This document shows, piece after piece, positions 22,381 to 34,759 of a DNA stretch of 64,000 nt (position 1 is its first letter; each line of letters begins with the position of its first letter). The stretch spans positions 20,767,206 through 20,831,205 of the forward strand of contig OZ038459.1 of assembly GCA_964036195.1 (NCBI GenBank), in the 5' to 3' direction. This stretch comes from Sphaerolaimus hirsutus (taxonomy: Eukaryota > Nematoda > Chromadorea > Monhysterida > Sphaerolaimidae). Made by a program: the position numbers and the translations under genes. Below the pieces are notes generated by a model that did no database searches, had not been told where the DNA came from, and saw only the letters and a list, made by a program, of their open reading frames with translations.

Positions 22381-22540
22381 CTGTAAACACAGCCCCTAGT
22401 TTGGAAACTCCTGTAAACTCAGCCCCTAATTTGGAAAATGGTATGAATATTTCAAAAAATCACTATCATCAATCCACAAATGCATCAATTCACAATTTTC
22501 AATTTTTTAGCCCCAGGGGTTAGACTTAAAAAGTTATGGT

Positions 22541-25500
22541 AATGTAGAGTAGAAATGGAGTGCACATCTCAAATCAGTGCAATAAAAAACCCACAAATGC
22601 ATCATTTCACAAATTGAAAGTTTTTGTGCCCAGGGGTTCATTATCAGGGTTTTAGTAATGTGGTGTCAAAATGGAGTGCATATTTGAAATCGCTACAATC
22701 AGAAACCCACAAACACATCATTTTATGATTTGAAAATTTTTGGCCCTGGGGGTTCATTTTCAGGGTTATGGTAATGTAGTGTCAAAATGAAGTGCATATT
22801 TGAAATCAAGGCAATCAAAAAGCCACAAATGCATCATTTCACAATTTCTAATTTATTAGCCCCATGGGTTCAATTAAAGGCTTACAGTAATGTAGAGTTG
22901 AAATTGAGTCATTTCAAATCAGTGCAATTAGAAACCTGCAAAATGCATCATTTCACAATAAGAAATTTTTGGGTCTAGGGGTTCAATTTCAGGGTTTTAG
23001 TAATGTAGTGTCAAAATGGAGTGCATATTTGAAATCGCTACAATCAGAAACCCACAAATGCATCATTTTATGATTTGAAAGTTTTTGGCTTAGGGGGTTC
23101 ATTTTTATGGTTATGGTAATGTAGTGTGAAAATGAAGTGCATATTTCAAATGAGTGAAATCAGAAACCTGAAAATTTATGATTTCACAAATTGCAAGTTT
23201 TTGGCTCCAGAGGTTCATTTTCAGGGTTATGGTTATGTAGTTTTCAGGGTTTTGTAGTGTCAAAATGGATTGCATATTTCAAATCAGTGCAATTAGAAAC
23301 CCACATCAAATCATTTCACAATTTCTAATTTTTTAAGCCCTGGGCATATTTGAAATTGCTACACTCAGAAACCCACAAATCCATCATTTTATGGTTTGAA
23401 AGTTTTTGGCCCAGGGGGTTCATTTTTAGGGTTATGGTAATGTAGTGTCAAAATGAAGTGCATATTTCAAATGAGTGCTTTCAGAAACCCGAAAATGCAT
23501 CATTCCTCAAATTGAAAGTATTTGGCCCCATGGGTTCATTTTTAGGGTTATGGTAATGTAGTGTCAAAATGGAGTGCATATATCAAATTGGTGCAATCAG
23601 AGACCCAAATTTGAAATCAGTGCAATCAGAAACCCAAAAAAGAATGATTTCACAAATTGAAAGTTTTTGGCTCCAGAGCTTCATTTTCAGGGTTATGGTT
23701 ATGTAGTTTTCAGGGTTATGTAGTGTCAAAACAGAGTGCATATTTCAAATAAGTGCAATTAGAAACCCACATTGAATCATTTCACAATTTCTAATTTTTT
23801 AAGCCCTGGGCATATTTGAAATCGCTACACTCAGAAACCCACAAATCCATCATTTTATGGTTTGAAAGTTTTTGGCCCAGGGGGTTCATTTTAGGGTTAT
23901 GGTAATGTAGTGTCAAAATGAAGTGCATATTTCAAATGAGTGCTATCAGAAACCCAAAAATGCATCATTTCTCAAATTGAAAGTATTTGGCCCCATGGGT
24001 TCATTTTTAGGGTTATGGTAATGTAGTGTCAAAATGGAGTGCATATATCAAATTGGTGCAATCAGAGACCCAAATTTGAAATCAGTGCAATCAGAAACCC
24101 AAAAATGAATGATTTCACAAATTGAAAGTTTTTGGCTCCAGAGGTTCATTTTCAGGGTTATGGTTATGTAGTTTTCAGGGTTATGTAGTGTCAAAACAGA
24201 GTGCATATTTCAAATCAGTGCAATTAGAAACCCACATTGAATCATTTCACAATTTCTAATTTTTTAAGCCCTGGGCATATTTGAAATCGCTACACTCAGA
24301 AACCCACAAATCCATCATTTTATGGTTTGAAAGTTTTTGGCCCAGGGGGTTCATTTTAGGGTTATGGTTATGTAGTGTCAAAATGAAGTGCATATTTCAA
24401 ATGAGTGCAATCAGAAGCCCGAAAATGCATCATTTCTCAAATTGAAAGTATTTAACCCCATGGGTCCATTTTGAGGGTTATGGTAATGTAGTGTCAAAAT
24501 GGAGTGCATGTATCAAATCAGTGCAATCAGAAACCCAAATTTGAAATCAGTGCAATCAGAAACCCAAAAATGCATCATTTCACAAATTGAAAGTTTTTGG
24601 CCCCAGTGGTTCATTTTCAGGGTTATGGTAATGTAGTGTCAAAATGAAGTGCATATTTCAAATGAGTGCAATCAGAAACCCAAAAATGCATCATTTCTCA
24701 AATTGAAAGTATTTGGCTCCATGGGTTCATTAACGGGTTATGGTAATGTAGTGTCAATGGAGTGCATATATCAAATCAGTGCAATCAGAAACCTAAATTT
24801 GAAATCAGTGCAATCAGAAACCCAAAATTGCATCATTTCACAAATTGAAAGTTTTTGGCCCCAGTGGTTCATTTTCAGGGTTATGGTAATGTAGTGTCAA
24901 AATGGAGTGCATATATCAAATTGGTGCAATCAGAGACCCAAATTTGAAATCAGTGCAATCAGAAACCCAAAAATGAATGATTTCACAAATTGAAAGTTTT
25001 TGGCTCCAGAGGTTCATTTTCAGGGTTATGGTTATGTAGTTTTCAGGGTTATGTAGTGTCAAAACAGAGTGCATATTTCAAATCAGTGCAATTAGAAACC
25101 CACATTGAATCATTTCACAATTTCTAATTTTTTAAGCCCTGGGCATATTTGAAATGGCTACACTCAGAAACCCACAAATCCATCATTTTATGGTTTGAAA
25201 GTTTTTGGCCCAGGGGGTTCATTTTAGGGTTATGGTTATGTAGTGTCAAAATGAAGTGCATATTTCAAATGAGTGCAATCAGAAACCCGAAAATGCATCA
25301 TTTCTCAAATTGAAAGTATTTAACCCCATGGGTCCATTTTGAGGGTTATGGTAATGTAGTGTCAAAATGGAGTGCATGTATCAAATCAGTGCAATCAGAA
25401 ACCCAAATTTGAAATCAGTGCAATCAGAAACCCAAAAATGCATCATTTCACAAATTGAAAGTTTTTGGCCCCAGTGGTTCATTTTCACGGTTATGGTAAT

Positions 25501-27939
25501 GTAGTGTCAAAATGAAGTGCATATTTCAAATGAGTGCAATCAGAAACCCAAAAATGCATCATTTCTCAAATTGAAAGTATTTGGCCCCATGGGTTCATTA
25601 ACGGGTTATGGTAATGTAGTGTCAATGGAGTGCATATATCAAATCAGTGCAATCAGAAACCTAAATTTGAAATCAGTGCAATCAGAAACCCAAAATTGCA
25701 TCATTTCACAAATTGAAAGTTTTTGGCCCCAGTGGTTCATTTTCAGGGTTATGGTAATGTAGTGTCAAAATGGAGTGCATATATCAAATTGGTGCAATCA
25801 GAGACCCAAATTTGAAATCAGTGCAATCAGAAACCCAAAAATGAATGATTTCACAAATTGAAAGTTTTTGGCTCCAGAGGTTCATTTTCAGGGTTATGGT
25901 TATGTAGTTTTCAGGGTTATGTAGTGTCAAAACAGAGTGCATATTTCAAATCAGTGCAATTAGAAACCCACATTGAATCATTTCACAATTTCTAATTTTT
26001 TAAGCCCTGGGCATATTTGAAATCGCTACACTCAGAAACCCACAAATCCATCATTTTATGGTTTGAAAGTTTTTGGCCCAGGGGGTTCATTTTAGGGTTA
26101 TGGTTATGTAGTGTCAAAATGAAGTGCATATTTCAAATGAGTGCAATCAGAATCCCGAAAATGCATCATTTCTCAAATTGAAAGTATTTAACCCCATGGG
26201 TCCATTTTGAGGGTTATGGTAATGTAGTGTCAAAATGGAGTGCATGTATCAAATCAGTGCAATCAGAAACCCAAATTTGAAATCAGTGCAATCAGAAACC
26301 CAAAAATGCATCATTTCACAAATTGAAAGTTTTTGGCCCCAGTGGTTCATTTTCAGGGTTATGGTAATGTAGTGTCAAAATGAAGTGCATATTTCAAATG
26401 AGTGCAATCAGAAACCCAAAAATGCATCATTTCTCAAATTGAAAGTATTTGGCCCCATGGGTTCATTAACGGGTTATGGTAATGTAGTGTCAATGGAGTG
26501 CATATATCAAATCAGTGCAATCAGAAACCTAAATTTGAAATCAGTGCAATCAGAAACCCAAAATTGCATCATTTCACAAATTGAAAGTTTTTGGCCCCAG
26601 TGGTTCATTTTCAGGGTTATGGTAATGTAGTGTCAAAATGGAGTGCATATATCAAATTGGTGCAATCAGAGACCCAAATTTGAAATCAGTGCAATCAGAA
26701 ACCCAAAAATGAATGATTTCACAAATTGAAAGTTTTTGGCTCCAGAGGTTCATTTTCAGGGTTATGGTTATGTAGTTTTCAGGGTTATGTAGTGTCAAAA
26801 CAGAGTGCATATTTCAAATCAGTGCAATTAGAAACCCACATTGAATCATTTCACAATTTCTAATTTTTTAAGCCCTGGGCATATTTGAAATCGCTACACT
26901 CAGAAACCCACAAATCCATCATTTTATGGTTTGAAAGTTTTTGGCCCAGGGGGTTCATTTTAGGGTTATGGTTATGTAGTGTCAAAATGAAGTGCATATT
27001 TCAAATGAGTGCAATCAGAAACCCGAAAATGCATCATTTCTCAAATTGAAAGTATTTAACCCCATGGGTCCATTTTGAGGGTTATGGTAATGTGGTGTCA
27101 AAATGGAGTGCATGTATCAAATCAGTGCAATCAGAAACCCAAAAATGCATCATTTCACAAATTGAAAGTTTTTGGCCCCAGTGGTTCATTTTCAGGGTTA
27201 TGGTAATGTAGTGTCAAAATGAAGTGCATATTTCAAATGAGTGCAATCAGAAACCCAAAAATGCATCATTTCTCAAATTGAAAGTATTTGGCCCCATGGG
27301 TTCATTAACGGGTTATGGTAATGTAGTGTCAATGGAGTGCATATATCAAATCAGTGCAATCAGAAACCTAAATTTGAAATCAGTGCAATCAGAAACCCAA
27401 AATTGCATCATTTCACAAATTGAAAGTTTTTGGCCCCAGTGGTTCATTTTCAGGGTTATGGTAATGTAGTGTCAAAATGGAGTGCATATATCAAATTGGT
27501 GCAATCAGAGACCCAAATTTGAAATCAGTGCAATCAGAAACCCAAAAATGAATGATTTCACAAATTGAAAGTTTTTGGCTCCAGAGGTTCATTTTCAGGG
27601 TTATGGTTATGTAGTTTTCAGGGTTATGTAGTGTCAAAAACAGAGTGCATATTTCAAATCAGTGCAATTAGAAACCCACATTGAATCATTTCACAATTTC
27701 TAATTTTTTAAGCCCTGGGCATATTTGAAATTGCTACACTCAGAAAACCCACAAATCCATCATTTTATGGTTTGAAAGTTTTTGGGCCCAGGGGGTTCAT
27801 TTTAGGGTTATGGTTATGTAGTGTCAAAATGAAGTGCATATTTCAAATGAGTGCAATCAGAAACCCGAAAATGCATCATTTCTCAAATTGAAAGTATTTA
27901 AACCCCATGGGTCCATTTTGAGGGTTATGGTAATGTAGT
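22541..27939. repeat. Satellite with an 868-bp higher-order unit
   Basis: Basic monomers of about 100-115 bp (GTGTCAAAATGGAGTGCATATTTC.. CAGAAACCCA.. CATCATTTCACAAATTGAAAG.. GGTTCATTTTCAGGGTTATGG) are arranged in a higher-order unit. Identical landmarks recur at 24649, 25517, 26385 and 27224: spacing 868, 868, then 839. The 29-bp loss in the last unit is one of two adjacent direct copies near 27131. Units at 22541-23700 are more diverged. Small 81-codon ORFs repeat with the unit and are not evidence of coding. Confidence 0.92.
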
Positions 27940-28139
27940 NNNNNNNNNNNNNNNNNNNNNNNNNNNNNNNNNNNNNNNNNNNNNNNNNNNNNNNNNNNNN
28001 NNNNNNNNNNNNNNNNNNNNNNNNNNNNNNNNNNNNNNNNNNNNNNNNNNNNNNNNNNNNNNNNNNNNNNNNNNNNNNNNNNNNNNNNNNNNNNNNNNNN
28101 NNNNNNNNNNNNNNNNNNNNNNNNNNNNNNNNNNNNNNN
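27940..28139. other. Assembly gap (200 N)
   Basis: Exactly 200 undetermined bases directly after the satellite. The round number indicates a scaffold gap of unknown true size, so the satellite is probably longer than shown. Confidence 0.98.
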
Positions 28140-28447
28140 ATTCAGTGTCGACAAATTACAAAACATTCACCCAGATAATCACCAGCCACAGGTTGTTTTT
28201 AAACACCATTTTTCAGAAGAAATAGGTACGGTAGTCGGAAAATGATGACGGGCGCGTGAACTCACACAAAGTTGGAAAATGATGACGCTCCTACGGTAAG
28301 TGTCAAACAATGGCAAACGTCACCGACGTAAATGTCTAGGTTACCAGGCGCTATGCAGCGACTGACAGATTGGCAACTGTGATTTGGTCGACGCGACGCT
28401 TCAAATGTCACTAGTCTAGTAGGTTCTAGAGCTGGTGCAATACGTAA

Positions 28448-29225
28448 ATACTGTATTTCCTCGAAATACCCCCCCCCCCTTAAATTAACCGCTCCCCCTT
28501 GAAATACCCCCAGGTGTTTTCCAGCTGAGGAAAAAATAAACCCCCTCGAATTACCCACAGTCTGGAATAAGGTACATCATGTATGCGAGGGACATGATGT
28601 ATTTATTGCTGCCATTTTGCATCGCAGTTACACATAGGGTGTCAGATTTCTGTTTTCCGTTTTCCGTTTCTGTTTTTCCAGCTCATTTTCCGTTTTCCGG
28701 CTAAATTTTCAGTTTTTCTGGCTTTTTTTCCATTTCTGGCTAAATTTTCTGTTTCTCCACTTTTTTCCATTTTCCACCTCATATTCCTTTTTTCCGGCTC
28801 AACTGTCTGTTTTCTGTTTCAGCCAAACTGGTAAACATGCATGCAGGTTTTCAATTATGTTAATTTTTTCCATTTTCCATCAAAATTTCGGCAATTTCCA
28901 CCAATTTCAGCAAATTTCAGGAATTTTCTTCCGTTTTCCAGCAAAATTTCAGCAATTTTTTCTGTTTCCGTGCAGATTTCATTTTTCTGTTTCCGGTTTT
29001 CCGGCTTTGTTTTCTGGCTGCTGAAATTTTTGTTCCGTTTCCTTTTCCGTTTTCCGGCAAGTGCAAATTGTGCAAGTGTTTCTGTGTTCTCCAAAAAAAA
29101 ACTCATTTGAGTTTCTGTGTTTTTCAAAATTGTTGAGTTACCGTGTTTCTGTATTAAACAAACACACTGAAACTCAATGAGTTTCCGTATTTGATATGTG
29201 TGTTTTTGCAATCGTTGGTCACTAC
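28448..29225. mobile_element. Compound of C-rich, TTTTCCG and CACAGAAA element fragments
   Basis: 28448-28637 is the left part of a C-rich element (CTGTATTTCCTCGAAATACC, then GTACATCATG as in 42566-43450). It is followed by TAGGGTGTCAGA and a 420-bp run of TTTTCCG words (about 28638-29060). Then comes an inverted fragment of the CAACGATGG family (TTTCTGTGTT..ATCGTTG) to about 29215. No sharp outer duplication was found. Confidence 0.55.
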
Positions 29226-29621
29226 TCAATAAAATGTTTAAAATGTTGTTTGCTATTGCGCACAAAGTCAGCATTCTCAGCAGACTGTAAATTCATTTGA
29301 AAGTTGGATAAACACACTTAGAAAAGAAAAAATCATGAACTCAAACTATCAATAGAGTAAATTCACAATAACATCGAATTTAGAGTCACACCTCATCACT
29401 CACATATAAAATGTCAAATAGCAGAACCAAATTTTAACAATTCTTAAATAGAGTTTTAAGTCTAAATTGATACATTCCCCCGCACTGTGGAAAAGTACCA
29501 ATATTGCATTTAAATCGACTATAACAGATTTTACAGTTGACGACCGGGTAAGTTGGCAAAGTGCCAAATCACCACCAACGGCTACATGACAATCTACAGA
29601 GTGCATCCGATGTAACACAGT

Positions 29622-29870
29622 TCACTTCGATTGTGGTGGTTGTGGTGGTGGCACCGTAGTTGTGGATGGTGGCACCGGCTCGGCCATGGTAGTTGTGAAT
29701 GGTGGCGTTTCCCAGTTCACTGTGGTGCTTGGTTCCATCGGTGGTCCCGTAGGAATGGTGGTGGTTATGACGCTCATGCGCTTGCCCACTCGCCGCAGTC
29801 GCCTGGCTGGCGCTGTGGGCATATAGGTATGTTTCGAGTAAACGTAAAGACGTTAAGGTAAACAAGTATG
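29622..29870 (-). other. His/Thr/Pro-rich open stretch, possible exon
   Basis: Two overlapping minus-strand frames stay open: one His/Asn/Thr-rich (HNHHHSYGTT..), one Pro/Thr-rich. Both follow a plausible acceptor (TATATGCCCACAG). The base composition (ACC/CAC triplet runs) can by itself produce open frames. It lies about 1.1 kb downstream, in transcription sense, of the signal-peptide-like exon at 30949-31005, but the phases do not join simply. No family recognised. Confidence 0.2.
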
Positions 29871-30123
29871 GTCACTAACGAGGCAAACCCTCTCGAAAAA
29901 AAATCTTTTTACCTAAGTGTTTTTTTTCTAAAACGAATTTTCGAATTTGGAAGTTTTTCTGAAAATAGTTATTGAATTTTCGAATTTTCGCATCTTTTTG
30001 ATGACCTTTCGAATTTTCAAATCTTTTTAATAACTTTGCATTTTTTACTTTGCTACTAATTTTTTGCATTCAATTATTGCATTTTCTAATTTTTCCCGTG
30101 CACAATTGCACATACCTAATATA

Positions 30124-30643
30124 CCGTATATCCTTGAATAAGACTCCCCCCCCCCTTGAAAAATACCCCCCTTGAATAACCCCCCCCCCCCTGTTGGCCA
30201 GGTGAGGAAAAAATAACGCCCCCCCCTTGAATAACTCCCCCCTCTTCAAAAAGTCCCCCCTCTGGATCGATGAGCAACACACGAAAATGAAAACGAGACA
30301 AACAGAAAAATAAAGCTATGTCTGGGCTGATTCATCGAATGGGGTTTGGTGTGTGAAACGAAAAATACAAAAGAATGTTAGCCTATGATATTTTTAGGTT
30401 TAGATGATTGAACACGAATTTTTAAGACGGATACATTGTTTTGTTCGTGTTGAACTGGTCATTTTCTGCATTAGATGTGTTGACGGAATGCATACAAACA
30501 ATGAATAAAGTGAAAGTTTTCCTGGAAGTTCTGAGGAAAAAATAACTCCCCCCCGTTGAATAGTACCCCCCTTGAATAACTCCCCCCTCCAAAACCTCTG
30601 ACGAAATAATAACGCCCCTGGGGTCTTATTCAAGGATATACGG
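30124..30643. mobile_element. CCGTATATCCTTGAATAAG TIR element
   Basis: 520 bp; TIRs CCGTATATCCTTGAATAAGA and complement; TA flanks; C-rich sub-repeats (GAATAACTCCCCCC) at both ends. Termini of this kind occur in several invertebrate DNA transposon families. I do not assign a superfamily. Confidence 0.7.
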
Positions 30644-30948
30644 TAGGTTGAATGTTCTGCCGCTACAAAAAGGTCCATGGGCAATTGATGTTTTGAATTG
30701 TTTTTCTGCATTTTGCACTCATGTTCAACCAAAAATATCCCAAAAGTTCAAAAATTTGAAAACATTTTCGAATTAAAAAAATAAATAAATCGATTTTTAA
30801 GTGTTTTTTCTGGTGGTCTAATAAAAATTCAAAAACTACAAATTAATTGGGAAATACGAAAAGGTTTTCAAATTTTCGAATTTTTTCCCCATCGTTAATG
30901 GTCACAACGAGAACGAGTGTTCGCCGAACCAAAACAAGCGAAACGTAC

Positions 30949-31005
30949 CCACACCACAACAAGCAGGGCGCACAGGCACAGCAGAACGAGTGTCACCTTC
31001 GACAT
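30949..31005 (-). CDS. Possible first exon encoding a signal peptide
   Basis: ATG at 31005 opens MSKVTLVLLCLCALLVVVW: a Lys followed by a strongly hydrophobic core, then an ideal donor (GTGTGG/GTACGT) in phase 0. No recognisable second exon follows before the TE-rich DNA at 30643-30124, so this may be an orphan exon or chance. The signal-peptide character is visible; everything else is open. Confidence 0.3.
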
Positions 31006-31133
31006 GGTTACTGTATTTCAAAATGTGGAATTTGAAAATTTTATTTTTTAAGGATTGTTGAAGAGACGAAATGGATTTCAATTGGGCTTTCCTTTGGATG
31101 GGATCCATTTTTATACTGTACCGGGCCGAACAC

Positions 31134-32190
31134 CAGAGTTGTAAACACAATGTTATTTTTTTAAAGCGTAAGCATAAACATAAATATACTTTTCAAATTC
31201 TGAGTATTTATACTAAAGCAACAGGTATTTTGAATATACCCAGGAAAGCGTAAAAATGTTTTAGAGAGTGCAGTCGCTGCTGAGCAGCAGAAAACACTGT
31301 TTCTACTTTTAAGTAGAATAATTAGGTAATCATTTCTATGCATAATTGGAGTCTCAGCGTCACACAAGTCTGGCGTTGCTTACTTCTCTAACCCTGATTT
31401 TGTGATGTCAATGACAGTGACTTTGTCATCGGAATCCATTTTAAAAGCCACAAATTACAAACGATAAATACCTTATTACCTCTAATATAGGGTATACCCA
31501 TGTGAATTTCGTCAGTTTTTTTCGGCATTTTGGTATACCTTATATTAGAGGGTACCTTTATTAGAGGTATTGAAAAAAATGTATGATCTGAGGTGGGAAT
31601 TGAGGTATACCTTAAATTGTTTTCGTCAGATTTTTCAAACATATTACCAAAAGTGAACAACAACACAATTCATTTGATCAAACTGGAATGTAATGAAATT
31701 GGTGAACCAGGCCTATACACGTTGCACAGAATTGTCTGAGTGCCCTTCGGCACCCATTTTCTTCGTTTTACGCCATGTTTGGCAACTGTTTTTACGATTT
31801 TATGCATTTTGGCATGCAGCCAGCTGTGTCTTATAAATATTAGAGGTATACCTTATATTTGTTTTGTCACATTCAAAAAGGCCAAAAGGTATACCTTATA
31901 TTAAAAGGTACCTTATATTAGAGGTATACCTTATTTTGGAGGTAATATGGTACATATTTAATGTATTGGTGTTTTTATATTCACAGATCTTCACCTAAAT
32001 ATTTTCCCCGTATTTTCAGTGCAAAACTGCATATATGTGTGCAGTAATTTTTAAAATCCACAGACAACATGCTAAGGCTAGAACAACGTTACAAAGCGTA
32101 AGTACATTGAAAGCGTAAGCATAAGCGTAAGTATAAATGCCCAAATTCTCAGGTATTTCGGGTAAGTGTAAATATACATTCGCAACTCTG
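31134..32190. mobile_element. CAGAGTTG-terminal hAT-like element, copy 2
   Basis: 1057 bp; TIRs CAGAGTTG/CAACTCTG; duplication CCGAACAC/CCGAACGC (one mismatch, 31126-31133 and 32191-32198). GCGTAAG-type sub-repeats at both ends. It contains the TIR element 31471-31950. Confidence 0.8.
31471..31950. mobile_element. CCTTATTACCTCTAATATAGG TIR element (nested)
   Basis: 480 bp; TIRs CCTTATTACCTCTAATATA / complement; TA flanks. GGTATACCTTATATTAGA sub-repeats run inward from both ends. It belongs to the CCGTATT-like group with its own sub-repeat. Confidence 0.65.
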
Positions 32191-32479
32191 CCGAACGCAT
32201 GAACATCGAGAGTGTTTATTTAGCTGCAGATCTGTGTTAGTTTTATTTACTTATGGTATGGGCCGTCTCAGCTTCGAAAGCGATTCAAAATTTGTCGAAT
32301 GTTATCTTTAATTGATGTTTGCATAGGTAGTTTTTCAGTGTGCATGGGTGGAAAATGTGTGGATGTATGAATTTATTTTCATTGATTTTTGATAAACTCA
32401 AAATACAAAGCATTATTTTTAGAATCAATCATCAAACAATCATTGGCTTTCACGGCTGCGGCGATAAAGTACCTTGGTA

Positions 32480-32921
32480 CCGTATTTCTTCTAATAGAAG
32501 GGCGCCCTTCTATTTTTTCATCAACTTTTTTACCTGCCCTTATATTGGAGACGCCCTTCTATTGGAGACCGCCCGTCTATTGTTTTCATCAACTATTCAG
32601 CCAATCTTTTTTAAGTTATGCTAAGGTTTTTAATAGTGTTACATCACAGACAGTTCATAGAATGGGTGTAAATACATACCTAGAATTCATTCCACATTTG
32701 ATGTTAAAATAGCGCGAAATCAATGGACCAAAGCCATTAAATCACAGCGTCCGCGTATATTTTATATTTTTAGCATTTGGCACAATTCCAGCACTTTGTG
32801 TACCTTCTATTGGAGACTGCCCTTCTATTTATTTCGTGGGCCAAATTAAGTCGAAAAAGTGTACCTTCTATTGGAGACGCCCTTCTATTGGAGATCCGCC
32901 CTTCTATTAGAAGAAATACGG
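32480..32921. mobile_element. CCGTATTTCTTCTAATAGAAG TIR element
   Basis: 442 bp; TIRs CCGTATTTCTTCTAATAGA / complement; TA flanks. CCCTTCTATTGGAGACG sub-repeats at both ends. A short relative sits at 52146-52243. Confidence 0.7.
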
Positions 32922-33192
32922 TATTTGATTTTTGATGACGATATGTTCGTCAAATTCTATTTATTCTGGCATACAAAATCGGATTTAATACAATAGACCA
33001 TGCACCGAATGGAATATATTCGGTTCAAATTCGAATTTGACAACTTACGACATTTGTACCTAAAGGCTATAACATTGTATCGTTTCATGTCCACCAAGTT
33101 CAAACTGCTAGCGGATGTAAACACACTTTGCTTCTAATCACTGCATAATGCTTCTAAGACTCAATCAAACTGATGCATTTACAAAACACAAA

Positions 33193-33313
33193 TCAGGGGT
33201 CGTCGGCGACGTGCCTGGCGTAGGTGGGCACATTGTCGTTGATGGCGGGCGCGGGGTACAGCTTGCACTGCTGCAGCGCCGAGCTGAAGTCGAACGACAC
33301 GCACAAGCCGTGT
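33193..33313 (-). pseudogene. Orphan last exon of the lectin/PAN gene family
   Basis: 121 bp, the same length and acceptor (GCTTCAG/ACACGG) as exon 9 of genes B and C. It encodes HGLCVSFDFSSALQQCKLYP... to an in-phase TGA, with the PAN-like cysteines kept. No exon 8 precedes it. Upstream lie 270 bp of unrelated DNA and then the truncated exon 1 at the duplication border. Its residues (AINDNVPTYARHVADDP) differ from B and C, so I infer it is the tail of a gene-A-type copy whose exons 2-8 were lost. Confidence 0.65.
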
Positions 33314-33587
33314 CTGAAGCACATACAAAGTACATAGAATTATTGAGTTTTCAAATTTCCGGTTCTTTTCAGATTTTCTACATTCAAAATATTTAAATCG
33401 TTTCACTACTTGGAAAAAGTTTTTATATTTTATCATGTTTTTACTTATTTGCTGCTTTTTACACTGTGCAGTGAAGTTGTCATGAAAATATTGTTGGACA
33501 ATTTATTTTTATTTCTCTGGTAAAAATCGATAGAAAATTTTGTATTAAGCATAATTGAGAAGCTGAAAGATCAGTTTGGATTGGTTG

Positions 33588-34150
33588 TTCTGCATTTGTG
33601 CTGACCGAAACCACAAGTGCAAAAAGTGCCAGAAATACAAAAAGCACACCTGGTGCCAGTTCCGCAAGTGGAAAAGTTAAGAGTTGAGTTGAGTAAAATG
33701 ACAAATGGCATGTTAAGAGCAAAGTTAATGATAAATGATGAGTTGAGAGAGAAGAGTAAAGTTGAATGACAAATGATTAGTTAAGAGATAAGAGCAAAGT
33801 TAAGAGTCAAGCAAGTGTATCCAAATCTTATTTTTTGTATCCCAATCTTATGTTTTTTTGTATCCAAATCTTATTTTTCGACATAAAATGTGGATACAAA
33901 AACATAAGATCTGGATATGAAAAAATAAGATTTGGATACACTTGTTTGACTCTTAACTTTACTTTTATCTCTTAACTAATCATTTGTCATTTAACTTTAC
34001 TCTTAAATTTACTCTTGTCTCTTAACTCATCATTTATCATTTAACTTTACTCTTAACTTGCCATTTGTCATTTTACTCAACTCTTAACTGTTAACTCTTA
34101 ACTTTTCCACTTGCGGAACTGGCCCCTGAGCTCAGATTTTCTTTCATTTT
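33588..34150 (-). pseudogene. Truncated exon 1 of a gene-A copy, split by a transposon
   Basis: Residues corresponding to GVLFVFLPLFALVVSVSTNAEQP of gene A are present (about 33588-33650, with L for P). Similarity stops at the left border of duplication copy 2, and the codons before Gly-8 are separated from it by a 475-bp palindromic element (33652-34126). The exon cannot work as it stands. Confidence 0.7.
33652..34126. mobile_element. Palindromic element with GGTGCCAGTTCCGCAAG ends
   Basis: 475 bp of inverted arms filled with TTAAGAG/TAAAGTTAA/GACAAATGA words, around a TATCCAAATCTTAT core like that in 9821-10844. Absent from copy 1 (exon 1 of gene A). No clear target duplication. Confidence 0.7.
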
Positions 34151-34759
34151 ACTAATAAAATAGGATGTAGAATGTTTGATTTGAACAATGGCTATGTAAA
34201 CCTACCACTGCCACACATGCTCATATAAATATTTATGTCATCACTTAACCCTTAATATCTACCTCCCCTTATAACACTAGTGCGTTCTAGATTACCTGGG
34301 ACTGAATTTATACTGAATTTAGTTTATGTCAGGTGAATCACTAAATGGCTCAAACTTTATGCTTAGTAGGCAACATTTGCTGAAATTTTTTTGCTGGGCA
34401 CAGAAAGGAAGTGTGCCAATATTGGGCAGATCTGAAATTCAATAACTCCAAAATAAAAAAAAATTTAGCATGGAAACAAGAATTTTCCCTGTATCTAGTT
34501 ACCATGAACAAAAGCATTTTCAACATAACTTGAGCCTTTTTAAAGTGTCACAATTTTGCACATTTGGAACAATCAGAAACAATTGTTGGACTATCCCCAG
34601 CAAAAATTCTACAAGTGCATCCTGTATCCAGCAAAGTGTTGAAGTCCACACATTTTGTTGTATAATCGAGTACTTTTTCCCTGTAAAATGTAAAAGTGAG
34701 TACTTTTCCGCATAGAGTAAGTAGAAGTGGGTACTTTTTCATAGAAAATGTAAAAGCTA

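Noticed and set aside
22000..22523. Gly/Pro-rich repeat proteins on both strands
   Set aside because: Periodic by-products of a 27-bp minisatellite; both strands open equally and no splice or promoter context is visible.
24649..27469. Four identical 81-codon plus-strand ORFs at regular spacing
   Set aside because: They repeat with the 868-bp satellite unit, have no start context or similarity, and the unit is open only by chance.
21560..27939. CRISPR-like array
   Set aside because: Units are contiguous, without unique spacers of constant length, in clearly eukaryotic DNA.
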